Shown here one piece after another: positions 17,934-27,295 of a stretch of DNA of 64,000 nucleotides. Position numbers and translations under genes: made by a program. The stretch covers positions 1 through 64,000 of the forward strand of contig CAMLLO010000021.1 of the NCBI GenBank assembly GCA_946480915.1. Reading direction: 5' to 3'. The notes beneath the pieces are model-generated. The model worked only from the letters and a program-made list of their open reading frames with translations, was not told the origin of the DNA and searched no databases. Each line of letters starts with the position of its first letter. Positions within the stretch are counted from its first letter, which is position 1. The DNA is from an uncultured Sphingobacteriaceae bacterium. Lineage in GTDB: Bacteria; Bacteroidota; Bacteroidia; Sphingobacteriales; Sphingobacteriaceae.

Positions 17934-19244
17934 ATGCTTAAAACTCACAAATACAAAGAATTATCCAAAGCACAAATTCAAAGTTTGATTTCCCGGAACA
18001 CCGACGAAACCAACACTATTGAAGATCGCGTGCTTTCGATTCTATCTGAAGTTAAGCTTAACGGCGATAAAGCATTATTTTCTTTTGCTGAGAAGTTTGA
18101 TGGAGTTAAACTTCGTCAGATCTATCTCAATAAAGAAGAAATTACTGCAATTGCTCAAACGATCGGCGAAACTCAAAAACAAGCCATCAATACCGCTTAT
18201 AAAAACATAAAGAAGTTTCACGAAAGCCAATTAATAAGCGAAGCGAAGGTTGAAACAATGCCGGGAGTAAATTGCTGGAGAGAAACAAGAGCAATTGAAA
18301 AGGTAGGTTTATATATTCCGGGTGGGACAGCGGTTTTACCAAGTACTTTTTTAATGCTCGGAATTCCCGCAAAAATTGCTGGTTGTAAAGAACTGGTGGT
18401 TTGTTCTCCGCCACAGAAAACAGAAGGTCAACCTTTAATTAATTGCTATGTTGCTTATGTTGCGCAGCTACTTGAAATAGATAGAGTGTACCTTGTTGGA
18501 GGCGCTCAGGCTGTAGCGGCCATGGCTTATGGAACTGAATCAATCACTAAAGTTGACAAGATATTTGGTCCCGGAAATCAGTATGTAACAAAGGCTAAAA
18601 CCATTATTCAGTCGTCAACCCAAACCGCAATTGACATGCCGGCGGGGCCTTCCGAAGTATTGGTAATTGCTGATGAATCATCCAATCCTGTTTTTGTGGC
18701 CGCGGATTTATTGGCGCAATCAGAACATGGTGCAGATTCTCAGGCCGTTTTGGTTGCTACTTCGCAAGAAATCATTGAACAAACGATCATCGAACTCGAA
18801 GAACAATTGGCGGTTTTACCCCGAAAAGAGATCGTCGCGAAAGCAATAGGCAATTCGTATGCGGTCCTCGTTTCTGATTTAAGCGAAGCGATGAACTTCA
18901 GTAATGAATATGCTCCCGAACATTTAATTTTGGCTACGGACAACTGGCAGTCAATTACGTCTCAAATCAGTAACGCAGGTTCGGTATTTCTGGGCAATTT
19001 AACTCCCGAAAGTGCAGGAGATTATGCCTCCGGAACCAATCATACTTTACCCACAAGTGCTTATGCTCGTTCATATTCGGGCGTTTCGGTTGATTCATTT
19101 GTCAAAAAAATCACTTTCCAGCATCTTTCGCCGCAAGGCGTTAAAAATATCGGAAATACTGTAGAAGTTCTGGCCGAGCTTGAAGGTTTACAGGCGCACA
19201 AAAATGCGATAAGTGTGCGGTTACAATCACCGCTGGTTAGCTGA
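17934..19244 (+). CDS. hisD: Histidinol dehydrogenase
   Basis: A 436-residue enzyme for the last two steps, L-histidinol to L-histidine with two NAD+. Family signatures are VGLYIPGGTAVLPST, VGGAQAVAAMAYGTE, DKIFGPGNQYVTKAK, and DMPAGPSEVLVIADE; ALSHGADSQ-type AQSEHGADSQ carries zinc ligands, and the C-terminal NHTLPTSAYARSYSGVS is also conserved. The length is normal. Second gene of the operon. Confidence 0.97.
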   Translation: MLKTHKYKELSKAQIQSLISRNTDETNTIEDRVLSILSEVKLNGDKALFSFAEKFDGVKLRQIYLNKEEITAIAQTIGETQKQAINTAYKNIKKFHESQLISEAKVETMPGVNCWRETRAIEKVGLYIPGGTAVLPSTFLMLGIPAKIAGCKELVVCSPPQKTEGQPLINCYVAYVAQLLEIDRVYLVGGAQAVAAMAYGTESITKVDKIFGPGNQYVTKAKTIIQSSTQTAIDMPAGPSEVLVIADESSNPVFVAADLLAQSEHGADSQAVLVATSQEIIEQTIIELEEQLAVLPRKEIVAKAIGNSYAVLVSDLSEAMNFSNEYAPEHLILATDNWQSITSQISNAGSVFLGNLTPESAGDYASGTNHTLPTSAYARSYSGVSVDSFVKKITFQHLSPQGVKNIGNTVEVLAELEGLQAHKNAISVRLQSPLVS

Positions 19245-19245
19245 T

Positions 19246-19281
19246 AACTTTTCAAAAGTTTTAAACTTTGGAAAGTTTAAA
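19246..19281. repeat. Two inverted repeats between hisD and hisC
   Basis: AACTTTTCAAAAGTT (19246-19260, 7-bp arms) is directly followed by a 22-nt element with arms TTTAAACTTT and AAAGTTTAAA around GG (19260-19281). Both fill the hisD-hisC spacer. Similar AAACTTTnnAAAGTTT elements are the kind dispersed between genes in this group. Confidence 0.6.
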
Positions 19282-19291
19282 AATCAAAACA

Positions 19292-20344
19292 ATGGAATTC
19301 AATTTAAATAACATATTAAGAGAAAATATAAAAAACCTGGTGCCCTACTCCTCCGCCAGAGATGAGTTTAAAGGAGAAGCCTCGGTATTTTTAGATGCCA
19401 ACGAAAATAGCTTTGGATCACCGCTTCCAAATCAATACAATCGTTATCCTGATCCTTTGCAGCTTGCTGTAAAAACACGTCTAAGTGAAATAAAAGGTGT
19501 TCCGCCTCAAAATATTTTTCTGGGAAATGGCAGTGATGAAGCCATAGACATACTTTTCAGAGCTTTTTGCCGCCCTGGAATTGATAATGTAATTACCGTA
19601 CCTCCTACTTACGGGATGTATGAGGTGTCGGCGAATATCAACGACGTTGCAATTAAAAAAATACCATTAACTCCCGATTATCAGTTAAATCTGGAAGAAA
19701 TCGCTGCAGCAATTGATGAAAACACCAAAATGATTTTTATCTGCTCGCCGAATAATCCAACCGGAAATTCGATCCATCGGGAAGATATCGAAACTATTCT
19801 GGCTAATTTTTCTGGACTGGTAGTGATTGACGAAGCATATATCAATTATTCACGTCAAAAATCTTTCATCCAAGAATTAACTGAATACAGCAACCTCGTT
19901 GTTCTTCAAACACTTTCTAAAGCATGGGGTTTAGCTGGCCTGCGCGTAGGGATGGCGTTCGCCAGTGAAGAAATTATTGAAGTTTTTAATCGCGTTAAGC
20001 CTCCGTATAATATAAATGAGGCATCGCAGCAGCTCGCTTTAGAAGCTTTAAATAACATAGATCAGGTAAACGCCTGGATTAAGGAAACAGTAGCGCAACG
20101 CGAAAAGCTGGTAAGCAGTTTAGCAAAGCTCACTTTTGTAACTAAAATCTATCCTTCAGACGCTAATTTTGTTCTAGTCAAAACCACAAACGCCCGAGGC
20201 ATTTATAATTATTTGGTCGAAAAAGGAATAATCGTCCGCGACCGATCTAAGATAGAGCTTTGCGAAGGCAGCTTGCGCATTACTGTGGGAACGCCGGCCG
20301 AAAACGACAAACTAATTGAAGCATTAAAATCCTTTCAGGGATGA
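19292..20344 (+). CDS. hisC: Histidinol-phosphate aminotransferase
   Basis: A PLP-dependent class I/II aminotransferase of about 350 residues making histidinol phosphate from imidazole acetol phosphate and glutamate. Motifs are [41 protein letters not shown] and [14 protein letters not shown], with the PLP lysine in SKAWG. ATG 19292 was preferred to TTG 19268 because the longer start lies inside the inverted repeat. Overlaps hisB by 4 nt (ATGA). Confidence 0.96.
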   Translation: MEFNLNNILRENIKNLVPYSSARDEFKGEASVFLDANENSFGSPLPNQYNRYPDPLQLAVKTRLSEIKGVPPQNIFLGNGSDEAIDILFRAFCRPGIDNVITVPPTYGMYEVSANINDVAIKKIPLTPDYQLNLEEIAAAIDENTKMIFICSPNNPTGNSIHREDIETILANFSGLVVIDEAYINYSRQKSFIQELTEYSNLVVLQTLSKAWGLAGLRVGMAFASEEIIEVFNRVKPPYNINEASQQLALEALNNIDQVNAWIKETVAQREKLVSSLAKLTFVTKIYPSDANFVLVKTTNARGIYNYLVEKGIIVRDRSKIELCEGSLRITVGTPAENDKLIEALKSFQG

Positions 20345-21477
20345 AGAAAATATTATTTATAGACCGCGACGGTACTTTGTGCCTCGAACCGGAAGATTAC
20401 CAGGTTGATTCTTTTGAAAAATTGAAGTTCTATCCTCAGGTTTTTAAATACCTGACAAAGATCGTCGAAGAACTTGACTTTGATTTGGTAATGGTAACCA
20501 ATCAGGACGGCCTTGGAACAGATTCGCATCCGGAAGAAAATTTCTGGGCTGTACAAAACTTCCTTATTGAAACGTTTAAAGGAGAAGGTATTGATTTTAG
20601 TGAAGTAATTATTGACAAAACGTTCCCTCACGAAAATGCTCCTACCCGGAAACCAGGTACAGCTTTGCTAACTCATTATTTTGATCCTGAAAAATATGAC
20701 CTTGCGAATTCGTTCGTAATTGGCGACAGAATCACGGATGTGGTACTTGCAAAAAACCTGGGGTCAAAAGCTATTTGGATTAAACAGGATGCCGATTTAG
20801 GCGCTGATGAAGTTGCAGAACAGAAAAATGAATTAAAGCAATTCATCGCTTTAGATACAACTAACTGGAAAGATATTTATGAATTTCTGAAAGTTGGCAA
20901 GCGTGAAGTTGAACATAAGCGTACAACAAAAGAAACGGACATCTACATTAAGTTGAACCTTGACGGAAAGGGAGATGCGGAAATTTCTACCGGCTTACAC
21001 TTTTTTGATCACATGCTTGAGCAAATTGCTCGTCATGGCAGCATCGATTTAGAGATTAATGCCAAAGGCGACTTGCATATCGACGAGCATCATACTATTG
21101 AAGATACAGGAATCGCTTTAGGTGAAGCTATTGCGAAAGCTTTAGGCGATAAGCGAGGAATTGAGCGGTATGGATTTTGTCTACCAATGGACGATTGCCT
21201 TGCACAAGCAGCGATCGACTTCGGCGGAAGAAACTGGATTGTTTGGGATGCGGAGTTTAAGCGTGAAAAAGTTGGTGAAATGCCGACAGAGATGTTTTTT
21301 CACTTTTTTAAATCCTTTAGCGACGCTTCAAAAACTAACCTCAATATCAAAGCTGAAGGTCAAAACGAGCATCATAAAATTGAAGCTATTTTTAAAGTAT
21401 TCGCGAAAGCAATAAAAATGGCTGCGAGGCGTGACGTCAATAATATGCAGCTGCCAAGTACGAAGGGACTTTTATAA
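20341..21477 (+). CDS. hisB: Bifunctional histidinol-phosphatase / imidazoleglycerol-phosphate dehydratase
   Basis: A 378-residue fusion. The N-terminal HAD phosphatase has nucleophile motif DRDGT at 8-12 and GDRITDV. The C-terminal IGPD domain starts near residue 190, with metal-binding HHFFDHM-like [15 protein letters not shown] and [10 protein letters not shown], and ends [14 protein letters not shown]. It carries out two non-consecutive steps of the pathway. Followed immediately by hisH with no spacer. Confidence 0.97.
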   Translation: MKKILFIDRDGTLCLEPEDYQVDSFEKLKFYPQVFKYLTKIVEELDFDLVMVTNQDGLGTDSHPEENFWAVQNFLIETFKGEGIDFSEVIIDKTFPHENAPTRKPGTALLTHYFDPEKYDLANSFVIGDRITDVVLAKNLGSKAIWIKQDADLGADEVAEQKNELKQFIALDTTNWKDIYEFLKVGKREVEHKRTTKETDIYIKLNLDGKGDAEISTGLHFFDHMLEQIARHGSIDLEINAKGDLHIDEHHTIEDTGIALGEAIAKALGDKRGIERYGFCLPMDDCLAQAAIDFGGRNWIVWDAEFKREKVGEMPTEMFFHFFKSFSDASKTNLNIKAEGQNEHHKIEAIFKVFAKAIKMAARRDVNNMQLPSTKGLL

Positions 21478-22113
21478 ATGCGAGAATCAGGAACAAACAG
21501 CCACGGCGACGAATTGAAAAACTCAATCGGCATTGTAAACTACGGTGCCGGTAATATATTTTCGTTAACTGCGGCTTTGGACAGACAACACATTTCGTAT
21601 GAGATGATAAACTCACCCGAGGAGTTCGATAAATTTGATCGTTATATTATTCCGGGTGTTGGGCATGCAGGTGCAGCCATGCAAAAACTTCATGAAAGTG
21701 GGATGGTTGAAAAAATTCTTGCTACCAAAAAACCCGTTTTGGGCATTTGCGTTGGCATGCAACTGCTTACTAAATTCTCGGAAGAAGGGAATTCTACACT
21801 TCTTGGCATTGCTCCAGTGAAAACCTGCCTTTTTTCAGATAATTTAAAACTTAAAGTCCCTCATACTGGTTGGAACAAAGTTAGGTCAATAATTGATAAC
21901 GAACTATTTAAGGGCCTAAATAGGGAGACGTACTTCTATTTTGTACATTCCTATTTTATAGAATTTAATCTTAATTTTACACTCGCTTCGGCTGATTACG
22001 GAATTAAGTTTTCAGCGGCGTTAAAAAAAGATAATTATTACGGTGTTCAGTTTCATCCGGAAAAATCCGGTGAAGCTGGCGAACAGATATTAAAAAACTT
22101 TTCATTAATTTAA
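21478..22113 (+). CDS. hisH: Imidazole glycerol phosphate synthase, glutaminase subunit
   Basis: A class I glutamine amidotransferase of 211 residues that feeds ammonia to HisF. The triad is visible: Cys in GICVGMQLL, and HPE in VQFHPEKSG. The annotated start adds about 17 residues (RESGTNSHGDELKNS) before the usual first strand IGIVNYGAGN. It is kept because the ATG directly follows the hisB stop. Confidence 0.96.
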   Translation: MRESGTNSHGDELKNSIGIVNYGAGNIFSLTAALDRQHISYEMINSPEEFDKFDRYIIPGVGHAGAAMQKLHESGMVEKILATKKPVLGICVGMQLLTKFSEEGNSTLLGIAPVKTCLFSDNLKLKVPHTGWNKVRSIIDNELFKGLNRETYFYFVHSYFIEFNLNFTLASADYGIKFSAALKKDNYYGVQFHPEKSGEAGEQILKNFSLI

Positions 22114-22119
22114 GAAACC

Positions 22120-22869
22120 ATGTACATCATTCCGGCAATTGACATTCTTGACAAAAAAGTTGTACGTTTAAGAGAGGGCGACTATGATCAGGCTACTTTA
22201 TACGACGTAACACTTGAAGAAATGATTGAGAAGTACCAGTCAAATGGTACCGAGTTTGTCCATATCATCGACCTTAATGGAGCTAAAGGTGATTTCAGTA
22301 ATCAAGAATACCTTTTCAACATCATCCGCAAAACCGAAATGAAAGTTCAATACGGCGGCGGCGTTAGAAGTATTGAAAAAGTAAGAGAACTTATAGATGC
22401 AGGTATCCATCGAGTTATTGTTGGTACTCAGGCATTAACAAATCCTGATTTCCTACCTTCACTTAGTGAAACGCTTTGCGGTAAAGAACAATGTTCGGAC
22501 CAGATAGTCGTAGCTATAGATGTTTTGGATGAAGTGATAAAATATTCAGGCTGGATGGAAAGCTCGCCAATTAAATTAATGGATTATGTAGACCGCTGTC
22601 TGAATCTGGGATTTTTCCGCTTTCTATGTACCGACATAAACAAAGACGGTAAACTTGGTGGAGCCGGTATTGAGTTGTATCAAAAGCTATTAGACCACTC
22701 CCCTTTTATAAAATTAATTGCCTCTGGCGGAATTAGCTCTATGGCTGATATCGAAGCATTAAATGACATTAAAGTTGAGGCTTGCGTGGTTGGTAAAGCC
22801 ATCTACGAAAACAGGGTTTCAATTGAAGAAATTAAAGACTGGAACTTGAAATCTTTGATTTCTTTCTAG
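22120..22869 (+). CDS. hisA: ProFAR isomerase
   Basis: A 249-residue TIM barrel that isomerises the aminoaldose ProFAR to the aminoketose PRFAR. Visible family parts are IPAIDILDKKVVRLREGDYDQ with the catalytic Asp in AIDI, VQYGGGVRS for phosphate binding, CTDINKDGKLGGAG, and LIASGGISS. Six nt after hisH. Confidence 0.96.
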   Translation: MYIIPAIDILDKKVVRLREGDYDQATLYDVTLEEMIEKYQSNGTEFVHIIDLNGAKGDFSNQEYLFNIIRKTEMKVQYGGGVRSIEKVRELIDAGIHRVIVGTQALTNPDFLPSLSETLCGKEQCSDQIVVAIDVLDEVIKYSGWMESSPIKLMDYVDRCLNLGFFRFLCTDINKDGKLGGAGIELYQKLLDHSPFIKLIASGGISSMADIEALNDIKVEACVVGKAIYENRVSIEEIKDWNLKSLISF

Positions 22870-23012
22870 CCTCGACCCTAAAAGCTATAGCAAATAACAT
22901 CGAACGATGAAGAGACTTAGAATCATATGAAATCAGGTTTCTTCGTTTTACAAGCGATTAAATATTAAAAACATACAAGAAGTTTTGAACACAATTCAAG
23001 CCGCTTTGCAAA

Positions 23013-23038
23013 CTCCCCCTTCAGGGGGCCGTGGGGGA
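23013..23038 (+). repeat. C/G-run palindromic element at the hisF 5' end
   Basis: CTCCCCCTTCAGGGGGCCGTGGGGG: a hairpin with arms CCCCCT/AGGGGG, then a further G run, very unlike the AT-rich surroundings. Elements of this form are common between genes in Bacteroidota (from memory, not searched). It is read through in the hisF frame as PPSGGRGG if the TTG at 22985 is used. Confidence 0.65.
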
Positions 23039-23791
23039 TTGGCTAAACGCATCATCCCCTGCCTCGACGTAAAAGACGGCCGCACCGTTAAAGGTGTAAA
23101 CTTCGTCGATCTGCGTGATGCAGGCGACCCGGTTGAACTCGCCTGGCAATATTCTCAGCAAGGCGCTGATGAACTTGTTTTTCTCGACATCACCGCGACC
23201 CATGAACGCCGAAAAACAATGGTAGAACTGGTTAAAGCAGTTGCCCGGCAGATTAATATTCCATTCACAATAGGCGGTGGAATTAATGAGATAGCAGATG
23301 CAGAAATATTGCTGAACGCTGGGGCTGATAAAATTTCTATCAATTCCGCGGCTGTCAGAAATCCCGATTTTATTGATGAATTAGCTGCAGCTTTTGGAAA
23401 GCAATTTGTTGTTGTTGCTGTCGACACAAAGTTTGTTGAAGACAGAAACCTCGTTCATCTGAACGGTGGACGTATTGCGACGGAGTTTGAAACCGAAAAA
23501 TGGATTAAAGAAGCTGAAGAACGCGGAGCAGGAGAAATTCTTTTAACCTCCATGGATCATGACGGCACAAAGGCAGGTTTTGATAATACATTACTTAAAA
23601 AAATAAACGACGCAATCTCTATCCCTTTAATTGCATCAGGCGGCGCCGGAAATGTTCAGCACTTTATTGATGTTTTTGAGAAAACGAATGTGGACGCGGC
23701 GCTGGCTGCCTCTGTTTTCCATTATGGGGAAATCCTTATACCTTCGCTGAAAGAAGAGTTAAGAAAATTTAATATTGAAGTGAGGCTATAA
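23039..23791 (+). CDS. hisF: Imidazole glycerol phosphate synthase, cyclase subunit
   Basis: A TIM-barrel cyclase of about 250 residues that, with HisH, makes imidazole glycerol phosphate and AICAR from PRFAR. Motifs: [22 protein letters not shown] at the start with the catalytic Asp in [24 protein letters not shown], and LIASGGAG. The start is taken as TTG 23039 because other HisF proteins begin at this point. A TTG at 22985 would add 18 residues encoded by the C/G-run element. It ends overlapping hisIE (TAATG). Confidence 0.95.
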   Translation: MAKRIIPCLDVKDGRTVKGVNFVDLRDAGDPVELAWQYSQQGADELVFLDITATHERRKTMVELVKAVARQINIPFTIGGGINEIADAEILLNAGADKISINSAAVRNPDFIDELAAAFGKQFVVVAVDTKFVEDRNLVHLNGGRIATEFETEKWIKEAEERGAGEILLTSMDHDGTKAGFDNTLLKKINDAISIPLIASGGAGNVQHFIDVFEKTNVDAALAASVFHYGEILIPSLKEELRKFNIEVRL

Positions 23792-24378
23792 TGACTATTG
23801 ATTTTTTAAAATCTGACGGATTGGTTCCGGTTGTAATACAAGACGAGCAAACATTAGAAGTGCTGATGCTTGGATACATGAATGAGGAAGCATTCAACAA
23901 AACTCAGTCGGAAGGTAAAGTGACCTTTTTTTCGAGGACTAAAAACCGATTATGGACTAAAGGCGAAGAAAGCGGAAACTTCTTGTTCGTAAAACAAATA
24001 AGTATCGATTGCGATAACGACACACTTCTTATAAAGGTTCAACCAGTCGGTCCCACCTGCCATACAGGCTCGAGGAGTTGCTTTAAGACAGAATTTAATC
24101 AAAATTTCATCTTCAAACTTGAAGAGATTGTAAAAGATCGTTATGAAAATCCGGTTGAGGGATCGTATGTAAACAGGCTTCGTTCTAAAGGCCTGAACAA
24201 AATAGCACAAAAAGTTGGTGAAGAGGGCGTTGAAACAGTGATTGCAGCTTTAAATGAAACAGAACATGATTTTATAAATGAATCTTCGGATTTACTGTTT
24301 CATTTAATTGTCTTATTAAGAGAGAAAAACATCAGTCTTGAAACTCTTGCCAAAAATCTTGAGAGCAGACATCAGTAG
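23791..24378 (+). CDS. hisI: Bifunctional phosphoribosyl-AMP cyclohydrolase / phosphoribosyl-ATP pyrophosphatase
   Basis: A 195-residue HisIE fusion for steps two and three. The N-terminal cyclohydrolase has MLGYMNEEAF, SRTKNRLWTKGEESGN, DCDND for metal and CHTGSRSCF. The C-terminal pyrophosphatase begins near residue 105, with KVGEEGVETVIAAL and ESSDLLFHLIVLL carrying the acidic metal ligands. Overlaps hisF by one base, the last his gene of the operon. Confidence 0.97.
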   Translation: MTIDFLKSDGLVPVVIQDEQTLEVLMLGYMNEEAFNKTQSEGKVTFFSRTKNRLWTKGEESGNFLFVKQISIDCDNDTLLIKVQPVGPTCHTGSRSCFKTEFNQNFIFKLEEIVKDRYENPVEGSYVNRLRSKGLNKIAQKVGEEGVETVIAALNETEHDFINESSDLLFHLIVLLREKNISLETLAKNLESRHQ

Positions 24379-24386
24379 GCAAAATA

Positions 24387-25298
24387 ATGGTTGAGGTTAA
24401 ACAAGCAGCTTTCCTGTCTGGTCACCAGAACCCTGTTTATGCTCTTGAATCTTCTCAAAAACCGGGAATAATTTTTACAGGCGGAAACGACAAAGGTGTC
24501 GTTGAATGGAGTCTCAAAAACATGGCTTTTATAAAGGTGCTGATGCCTGTTAAAAGTTCTGTTTATTCTTTGCATGCTCCCGAATGCGCTCCTGTATTGG
24601 CTGTTGGTGAAAGAAGCGGGATGATCAGCTTATTTGATTTTACCGAGCAAAAAATAGTAGCTCAGATACATCATCATAAATTACCGATATTCGATCTGGC
24701 TTCGACCAACCGTAAAAAGGAGCTTCTCGCTGCCTCTGAGGATGGGACAATTTCTGTTATTGATTTAACAACGTATAAACTACTATACAACTTTAGGGTT
24801 TCAGAACTTACCGTTCGATGTATAGCCATCAGTAGAGATGAGAAGCTGGTCGCTTTTGGGTGCAAAGATAATAGCATACGTATTTACAATCTGGACGACT
24901 ATTCTTTCGTAGCCGAATTAAATAAACACTCCTTGCCAATAACTTCGATTGCTTTTTCTCCGGACGGACAGTATCTGCTATCAGGTAGCCGGGATGCAAG
25001 ATTGTTAGTCTGGAACCTTAACGACTATTCCTTAAAAGAAAGCTTAGTGGCTCATATGTTTGCCATTTACGACATTAAATTCCATCCTACACAGCCTTAC
25101 TTCGCTACTTGCAGCCGAGACAAAAGCATTAAAATTTGGGATGCAGAGACCTTTAAATTAAAGAAAGTAATCAGTCGTGAAAAAGGCATGGAATCGCATA
25201 GTCATTCGGTAAATAAAATCTGCTGGGAAAGATCAACCGAATTGTTAGTTTCAGTCGGAGATGACACCCGGGTTATGGTTTGGAATGTAACGTTCTAA
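24387..25298 (+). CDS. WD40 repeat protein
   Basis: A 303-residue protein made almost wholly of WD40 repeats, about seven blades, clearest at ITSIAFSPDGQYLLSGSRDARLLVWNL, IKFHPTQPYFATCSRDKSIKIWDA and a final VSVGDDTRVMVWNV. No signal peptide. Such propellers usually form protein scaffolds. It starts only 8 nt after hisIE, so it is probably cotranscribed with the histidine genes; no pathway role is known. Confidence 0.88.
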   Translation: MVEVKQAAFLSGHQNPVYALESSQKPGIIFTGGNDKGVVEWSLKNMAFIKVLMPVKSSVYSLHAPECAPVLAVGERSGMISLFDFTEQKIVAQIHHHKLPIFDLASTNRKKELLAASEDGTISVIDLTTYKLLYNFRVSELTVRCIAISRDEKLVAFGCKDNSIRIYNLDDYSFVAELNKHSLPITSIAFSPDGQYLLSGSRDARLLVWNLNDYSLKESLVAHMFAIYDIKFHPTQPYFATCSRDKSIKIWDAETFKLKKVISREKGMESHSHSVNKICWERSTELLVSVGDDTRVMVWNVTF

Positions 25299-25302
25299 AC
25301 TC

Positions 25303-25391
25303 GGTTCTTTCCTTCTTTGTAACCTTTAATCTTTTCCTTTCAACCTTTACCTTTCCGCCTTCAACTTTCACCTTCAACCTTTTCCCTGTCC
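25303..25391. repeat. Pyrimidine-rich degenerate tandem repeat
   Basis: About 90 nt of loosely repeated units of the form AACCTTTaaCCTTTCC on the plus strand, with nearly no G, between the convergent WD40 and NlpC/P60 genes. No stem, no gene. Confidence 0.55.
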
Positions 25392-25394
25392 CGT

Positions 25395-26165
25395 TCAAAT
25401 CCTTTTAATAATCCGCAACTTGTGTGTATGTCTTTTTAAATCGAGACTATAAATGCCTTGTCCGTCAATAGGGTCTATTTTTACCCTTCCCGAAGCATGA
25501 ATAATATGCTGATCATCCAGCATGATACCTACATGTACAACACGCCCTTCTTCATTATCGAAAAATGCAAGATCGCCGGCTTTAGCCTCTTGTAAGAAGT
25601 TTACTATTTCGCCTTGTTCCGCCTGCTGCCAGGCATCCCGGAACAATCTTTTGCCCAGCATCTTAAAAACTATTTGTGTTAATCCCGAGCAGTCAATTCC
25701 AAACAAGGTTTTCCCTCCCCATAAATATGGAGCCCCTAAATAAAATTTCGCAAATTCAACAACCGAGCTCTCGAAATCTGCAGGGTCAAGTAGTAAAGAA
25801 TCAGAAAGTAAAGAATATTCTTCTGTCCCGAGAAAAAACTTTTTATTGTTCATTTCCGGAATACTACTGCCTGCAAGTAAATGCAATTTTTCTCCGGTAG
25901 ACAATTTAATTGCTTCGTGATTAATCCCTAAACCGAGAATCGCACCCTTCCCTTCTGCCAAACAGCTCTTAGATGGAATATACTGTTTACTGTCGATCCA
26001 ACCTTGATATTCGTCAAAGCAGGTTTTAATGAAAGTCCATTTTTCTGTAACCTGCAAAATCTCGAAACAATCACCGAACAGCAACTGAGATAAAATTTCA
26101 CTTTTATCCGAAGCTTCAGACCTTATAGGAACAATAGATAAATTACAAATACCGTATTTAGTCAT
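25395..26165 (-). CDS. NlpC/P60 (C40) peptidase with SH3-like domains
   Basis: A 256-residue cell-wall peptidase like dipeptidyl-peptidase VI/YkfC, cutting gamma-D-Glu-diamino acid bonds in peptidoglycan peptides. The first 125 residues hold two SH3b-like regions. The catalytic domain has Cys159 in GIDCSG, His211 in HVGIM and His223 in IIHASG. No signal peptide is apparent, which suggests turnover of imported muropeptides in the cytoplasm. Confidence 0.9.
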   Translation of the reverse strand: MTKYGICNLSIVPIRSEASDKSEILSQLLFGDCFEILQVTEKWTFIKTCFDEYQGWIDSKQYIPSKSCLAEGKGAILGLGINHEAIKLSTGEKLHLLAGSSIPEMNNKKFFLGTEEYSLLSDSLLLDPADFESSVVEFAKFYLGAPYLWGGKTLFGIDCSGLTQIVFKMLGKRLFRDAWQQAEQGEIVNFLQEAKAGDLAFFDNEEGRVVHVGIMLDDQHIIHASGRVKIDPIDGQGIYSLDLKRHTHKLRIIKRI

Positions 26166-26274
26166 ATCGGATACAAATCAAAGAAAATTGATTAGATTCA
26201 AGAAATAAAAAAACTTAGCTTTTACTTTATTGTTTTAATAGAGATGAAAATAGCTCACATTACATATACGAATA

Positions 26275-26760
26275 ATGAAAACATTTAATCAAATTCAAAA
26301 AATTTTAATTGCTGTTGAAGACAGTCAGTATTCTGAACGAGCTACCAGTTACGGTGTTGATTTAGCAAAACAGCTGGGTGCCGAAATTGCATTATTACAT
26401 GTAAATGAAGTTCCAGTTGCTACTCCCTATGTGGCAGATCCTTTGCTTAATGAGCCCCCTATTATGATGCCCGAAATGGTTCATGCGCAGGAAGATGCTA
26501 GCAAAAAACTCTTAAATAAGATTGCTGAATCAATTGGAGACGAAATTACCGTATATACTTTTCATAAAATGGGGAGCCCAAAAGATGAGATTTTGCTGAC
26601 TGCCGACGAATGGAATGCTGATATAATTATTCTGGGCACGCATGGTAGAACTGGATTCGATCATTTTCTTTCCGGAAGCGTTGCAGAAAAAGTGGTGAGA
26701 AGAGCAAAATGCCCGGTCTTGATAATTCCGAATAAGGATGCCGAAGGAGAGAAAAAATAA
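26275..26760 (+). CDS. Universal stress protein (UspA family)
   Basis: A single 161-residue Usp domain. The start KILIAVEDSQYSERA and the ATP-binding motif GTHGRTGFDHFLSGSVAEKVV (G-2x-G-9x-G-S form) suggest the nucleotide-binding subgroup. Monocistronic, ended by a bidirectional hairpin shared with the ferredoxin gene. Confidence 0.93.
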   Translation: MKTFNQIQKILIAVEDSQYSERATSYGVDLAKQLGAEIALLHVNEVPVATPYVADPLLNEPPIMMPEMVHAQEDASKKLLNKIAESIGDEITVYTFHKMGSPKDEILLTADEWNADIIILGTHGRTGFDHFLSGSVAEKVVRRAKCPVLIIPNKDAEGEKK

Positions 26761-26783
26761 TGACAGAAAGAGGTACATGAATT

Positions 26784-26817
26784 TACAAAAAAAGCGGCTT
26801 TGGGGCCGCTTTCTTTG
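26784..26817. terminator. Bidirectional terminator, usp / ferredoxin
   Basis: AAAGCGGC, 6-nt loop, GCCGCTTT, with outer ACAAA/TTTGT arms, A run on the left and T-rich on the right. It lies between two convergent genes and fits both. Confidence 0.85.
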
Positions 26818-26836
26818 TAATTAGATATTTTATTTA

Positions 26837-27190
26837 TTAATCCTCAGCATGAAGCCAGGCTTTTTTTGCTAGTAATTCTTCTTCAGTTTCACGTACATCT
26901 ACATCGTCGATGCAGCAATCAACAGGACAAACAGCTGCACACTGTGGTTCATCGTGAAAACCTTTACACTCTGTACATTTATCCGAAACTATATAATAAA
27001 ATTCTTCTGAGATTGCTGGTTGAGCCTCTTCTGCGTTCAATGTGGTACCATCACCAAAATCTATTACTCCGCGTAAAGCTGTGCCTTCCGAAAAACGCCA
27101 GGCAGCTCCCGCATCATAAATAGCATTATTAGGGCATTCCGGCTCACAAGCTCCGCAGTTAATGCATTCGTCTGTTATTATTATCGCCAT
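26837..27190 (-). CDS. 4Fe-4S dicluster ferredoxin
   Basis: A 117-residue bacterial-type ferredoxin. The first cluster motif is C9-x2-C12-x2-C15-x3-C19. The second set starts C72-x2-C75, with an eight-residue insertion before C84, then C88 and C92/93. It would carry low-potential electrons. It is divergent from the acyl-CoA reductase gene. A -7-like box TATATTTG on the minus strand lies at 27259-27252. Confidence 0.94.
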   Translation of the reverse strand: MAIIITDECINCGACEPECPNNAIYDAGAAWRFSEGTALRGVIDFGDGTTLNAEEAQPAISEEFYYIVSDKCTECKGFHDEPQCAAVCPVDCCIDDVDVRETEEELLAKKAWLHAED

Positions 27191-27215
27191 GTTCTATAAT
27201 TCTATTTCTTAACCG

Positions 27216-27223
27216 TAATTTTG
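27216..27223 (+). promoter_or_regulatory. -7 box of the acyl-CoA reductase gene
   Basis: TAATTTTG matches TAnnTTTG. A transcript starting about 27228 would exclude the TTG at 27221 and supports the TTG start at 27296. Confidence 0.45.
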
Positions 27224-27295
27224 CATCTGCTATGCACTGCAAAAACAGTTGCAAATATAACACAATCTGTTGATTTTATTTTAAGGACTTCCATT

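Noticed and set aside
25303..25391. CRISPR-like array in the pyrimidine-rich repeat
   Set aside because: Units are short and degenerate, without spacers of constant length.
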